DNA of 35,869 nt from Actinomycetes bacterium (GTDB lineage: Bacteria > Actinomycetota > Acidimicrobiia > Acidimicrobiales > RAAP-2): the NCBI GenBank assembly GCA_021784205.1, contig JAJXTB010000014.1:1-35869 (forward strand). Reading direction: 5' to 3'. Position 1 is the stretch's first letter. Every line of letters starts with the position of its first letter. A program made the translations under genes and the position numbers. Shown in pieces: positions 33,835-35,869 of the stretch. The notes beneath the pieces were generated by a model. That model saw only the letters and a program-made list of their open reading frames with translations, searched no databases and had not been told where the DNA came from.

Positions 33835-34443
33835 CTACGACCGAGGACTGATTACCTCGTCGATAAGGCCATATTCAACGGCTTCGTCGGCGCCAATGAT
33901 GAAGTCACGGTCCGTGTCCTTGGTAATGCGCTCGACCGATTGTCCCGTGTCATTGGCCAGCATGAAGTTGAGCATGTCCTTCATCCGAAGGATTTCGCGA
34001 GCCTGAATCTCGATGTCCGACGCCTGACCGCCGACGCCGCCCCAGGGCTGGTGCAGCAGGACCCGGGCGTGGGGAAGCGCGTAACGCTTGCCCTTGGCGC
34101 CCGCACCCAGTAGGACCGCCGCCGCCGACGCCGCCTGACCGAAGCAGAACGTCGACACGTCGGGCTTGATGTACTTCATCGTGTCGTAGATCGCGAGCAG
34201 GCCGGTTATGTCACCACCGGGCGAGTTGATGTAGAGGTTGATGTCCTTCTCGGGGTCCTCGGATTCGAGGAACAACATCTGGGCACAGATCAGGTTGGCC
34301 ACGGTGTCATCGATCGGGGTGCCGAGGAAGATGATTCGCTCGCGCAGCAGACGGCTGTAGAGGTCGTACGACCGCTCGCCACGATTTGACGACTCGACGA
34401 CGGTGGGAACCAAGTAGTTCTGAGCTCGAAAGTGTTCGTTCAC
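33835..34443 (-). CDS. clpP: ATP-dependent Clp protease proteolytic subunit ClpP
   Basis: Serine peptidase ring of ClpXP. The 202-residue protein has an intact triad: Ser106 (GQAAS), His131 (LLHQPWGG) and Asp180 (TDRDF). Flanking motifs [26 protein letters not shown] and [11 protein letters not shown] are standard. The residues after the catalytic Ser are AAA instead of the common MGA. GTG at 34443 has AAGG 7 bases upstream and lies 9 bp after the tig stop. Most actinobacteria carry clpP1-clpP2 in tandem here; only one copy is present. Confidence 0.97.
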   Translation of the reverse strand: MNEHFRAQNYLVPTVVESSNRGERSYDLYSRLLRERIIFLGTPIDDTVANLICAQMLFLESEDPEKDINLYINSPGGDITGLLAIYDTMKYIKPDVSTFCFGQAASAAAVLLGAGAKGKRYALPHARVLLHQPWGGVGGQASDIEIQAREILRMKDMLNFMLANDTGQSVERITKDTDRDFIIGADEAVEYGLIDEVISPRS

Positions 34444-34452
34444 GGCTATACC

Positions 34453-35787
34453 TTAAACGTCCATATCGAGCGATTGATCGACGCTCAGGAGGGCGGGATC
34501 AATAACGAGGCCCTCGGGATCCACGTAGGTGACGTTCTCCGTGAGCCACCGCGAGGCTTTCATCTTCGCCACTTCCGCAACGAAGGCGACCGTACGACCG
34601 GTGTCGCGCAGGTTTGTGCGCAACACGTCGGGCTCAACCGACATCGCCTCAGCGGTTTTCACCAGTTCCTCATCGACTTCCTCGTCGGTCGGCTCCAAGC
34701 CCTCGGCGCGCACGAGGGCCCGCAGCGCGAGGTCGATGCGAACCGCGCGCGACGCGTCCGCGCGCAGCGACTCGAGCAACGCGTCGGGCGTCTGGTTGGT
34801 CACCTGCAAGAAGGTCTCCAGGGTCAACTTCTGTTCCGCCAGCCGGTGCCCGAGGTCGTGGAGTCGCTCGTTCGTCTCGCTCGCCACGAGGACGTCGGGC
34901 GCGACGTCTTCGGCGACGAGGTCCCCCAGGGCCACCAGTACGGCATCGCGTTGGGCGAACTGCGCTTCCATCACCTTGCGCCGGCGCATCTGGTCAACGA
35001 GTTGATCGCGCATTTCGCCGCTGGACTGCCATTCCGTGTTCTCGGCAACCCACTCGTCACTCAATTCGGGAAGCACGCGCTCCTTGACCTGCTTTAGCTT
35101 CATGTCGTAGGTGACGACCCCGCCACCTTGAATGCTGCCGTTGACTGTCAGGTTCTCGCCCGCTCGCAGTCCCAGAATGAGTTCGTCGACACCCTCGGTG
35201 ATCGCGCCTGACCCCACGGTGTACATGTAGTCGCTCATCTCAAGCGGCTCGGTATCTTCGCCCACGTGCGTCGCGGTCACGTCCATGGTCACCAGGTCAC
35301 CGGTCACGATCGGACGGTCCACGTCGTTGAGCGTGGCGTCGGTTTCGCGGTAGCGATCGATCTGGGCCTCCACCTCGGCGTCGGTGACCTGCGGCGACGG
35401 CAGCGTCACCCGAAGCCCGCGATGGCCACTGATGGTGACTTCTGGACGAATTTCGACCTCAGCCTCGAAGACGAATGGCCCGTCAACCTCGCCACTGGTC
35501 ACCGTGATCTCGGGCTCCCCAATGGGGTCCACGGCGGTGTCGGCGATCGCCCGCGCGTAGAAATCGGGCATCGACTCGCGAATGGCCTCGCTGCGCAGGA
35601 CGTCGGCCCCACCGATGTGGGCGATCAACACGTTCTTTGGGACCTTACCCTTGCGGAATCCCTTCACGGACACCTGCTTGGAGAGCGACTGGGCTGCTTT
35701 GTCGATCGCGTCGGCCATTTCAGCGTCGTCGAGCTCAACGACGAGCTTCACGTGGTTATTTTCGAGGTTAGAAACGGTTGCGCGCAT
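34453..35787 (-). CDS. tig: Trigger factor
   Basis: Ribosome-bound chaperone with peptidyl-prolyl isomerase activity. The 444-residue protein has the N-terminal ribosome-binding domain with signature GFRKGKVPKNV (about 43-53), the FKBP-like PPIase domain (about 150-240; VTGDLVTMDV, YTVGSGAITEGVDELILGL) and the helical C-terminal arms. ATG at 35787 has no Shine-Dalgarno. TAGGCT (35798-35803) lies 10 bases upstream, so the transcript probably has a leader of only a few bases. tig-clpP-clpX is a widely conserved order. Confidence 0.97.
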   Translation of the reverse strand: MRATVSNLENNHVKLVVELDDAEMADAIDKAAQSLSKQVSVKGFRKGKVPKNVLIAHIGGADVLRSEAIRESMPDFYARAIADTAVDPIGEPEITVTSGEVDGPFVFEAEVEIRPEVTISGHRGLRVTLPSPQVTDAEVEAQIDRYRETDATLNDVDRPIVTGDLVTMDVTATHVGEDTEPLEMSDYMYTVGSGAITEGVDELILGLRAGENLTVNGSIQGGGVVTYDMKLKQVKERVLPELSDEWVAENTEWQSSGEMRDQLVDQMRRRKVMEAQFAQRDAVLVALGDLVAEDVAPDVLVASETNERLHDLGHRLAEQKLTLETFLQVTNQTPDALLESLRADASRAVRIDLALRALVRAEGLEPTDEEVDEELVKTAEAMSVEPDVLRTNLRDTGRTVAFVAEVAKMKASRWLTENVTYVDPEGLVIDPALLSVDQSLDMDV

Positions 35788-35821
35788 AGGAGATGCCAGC
35801 CTACCGTTTGCCAGACGTCCG

Positions 35822-35869
35822 CTAGATCATCACCCGCATGCCGTCGGCGAAATGGCGGGCGGCGCTTCG
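35822..35869 (-). CDS. C-terminal end of an unidentified protein (cut by window edge)
   Basis: An open minus-strand frame enters from the right edge and stops at TAG (35822-35824), 34 bp before the tig start. Its last 15 residues read RSAARHFADGMRVMI. This is too short to name. It is called because the gap to tig would otherwise lack an upstream gene and the spacing is normal; another frame cannot be excluded. Confidence 0.35.
   Translation of the reverse strand, partial: RSAARHFADGMRVMI

Overview
This is a high-GC, gene-dense chromosomal window made almost entirely of core housekeeping genes. It holds 37 recognisable genes plus the C-terminal edge of one more. Gene content points to an actinobacterium: an MtrAB/LpqB-like two-component module with a GerMN lipoprotein, a class II (plant/mycobacterial-type) DAHP synthase, the obg-proB-proA string, and the frr-cdsA-dxr-rseP-ispG-proS string. 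The archaeal/eukaryote-type prolyl-tRNA synthetase, heavy use of GTG starts, apparently frequent leaderless transcripts and a Thr-rich tail on PBP2 would fit a deep-branching class such as Acidimicrobiia. That placement is inference, not proof.

Layout. Nearly everything reads on the minus strand, so transcription runs from high to low coordinates. From the right edge: an unidentified gene end, then tig-clpP-clpX-folC-ndk (protein folding and proteolysis, folate, nucleotides), mreB-mreC-mreD-mrdA (rod-shape elongasome), rng-rplU-rpmA (RNA processing and large-subunit proteins). A plus-strand HU gene sits tail-to-tail with rpmA across a strong bidirectional terminator. Next come a class III aminotransferase, obg-proB-proA, and a tightly coupled MoxR ATPase / VWA protein / histidine phosphatase trio. 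A plus-strand DAHP synthase faces that trio, followed by nadD, a small membrane protein and rsfS. A plus-strand response regulator / histidine kinase / lipoprotein operon faces rsfS. On its other side are xerC and the long run rpsB-tsf-pyrH-frr-cdsA-dxr-rseP-ispG-proS, which continues off the left edge.

How the parts work together. The rpsB to proS run couples translation (S2, EF-Ts, ribosome recycling, ProRS), UMP kinase, phospholipid precursor synthesis (CdsA) and the MEP isoprenoid pathway (Dxr, IspG) with an intramembrane protease. The mre run and the MtrAB-like module both concern envelope growth. Many junctions are 1-14 bp overlaps, so translational coupling is extensive. Seven genes carry a TANNNT hexamer exactly 6-7 bases before the start codon, which suggests leaderless mRNAs.

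I see no tRNA, rRNA, insertion sequence, prophage, CRISPR array or defence island. No clear new biological system is visible. The items most worth a second look are the set of predicted leaderless promoters, the minimal LpqB, the MoxR-VWA-phosphatase trio, the structured leaders of rpsB, rng and HU, and the repeat-built tail of ribosomal protein S2.
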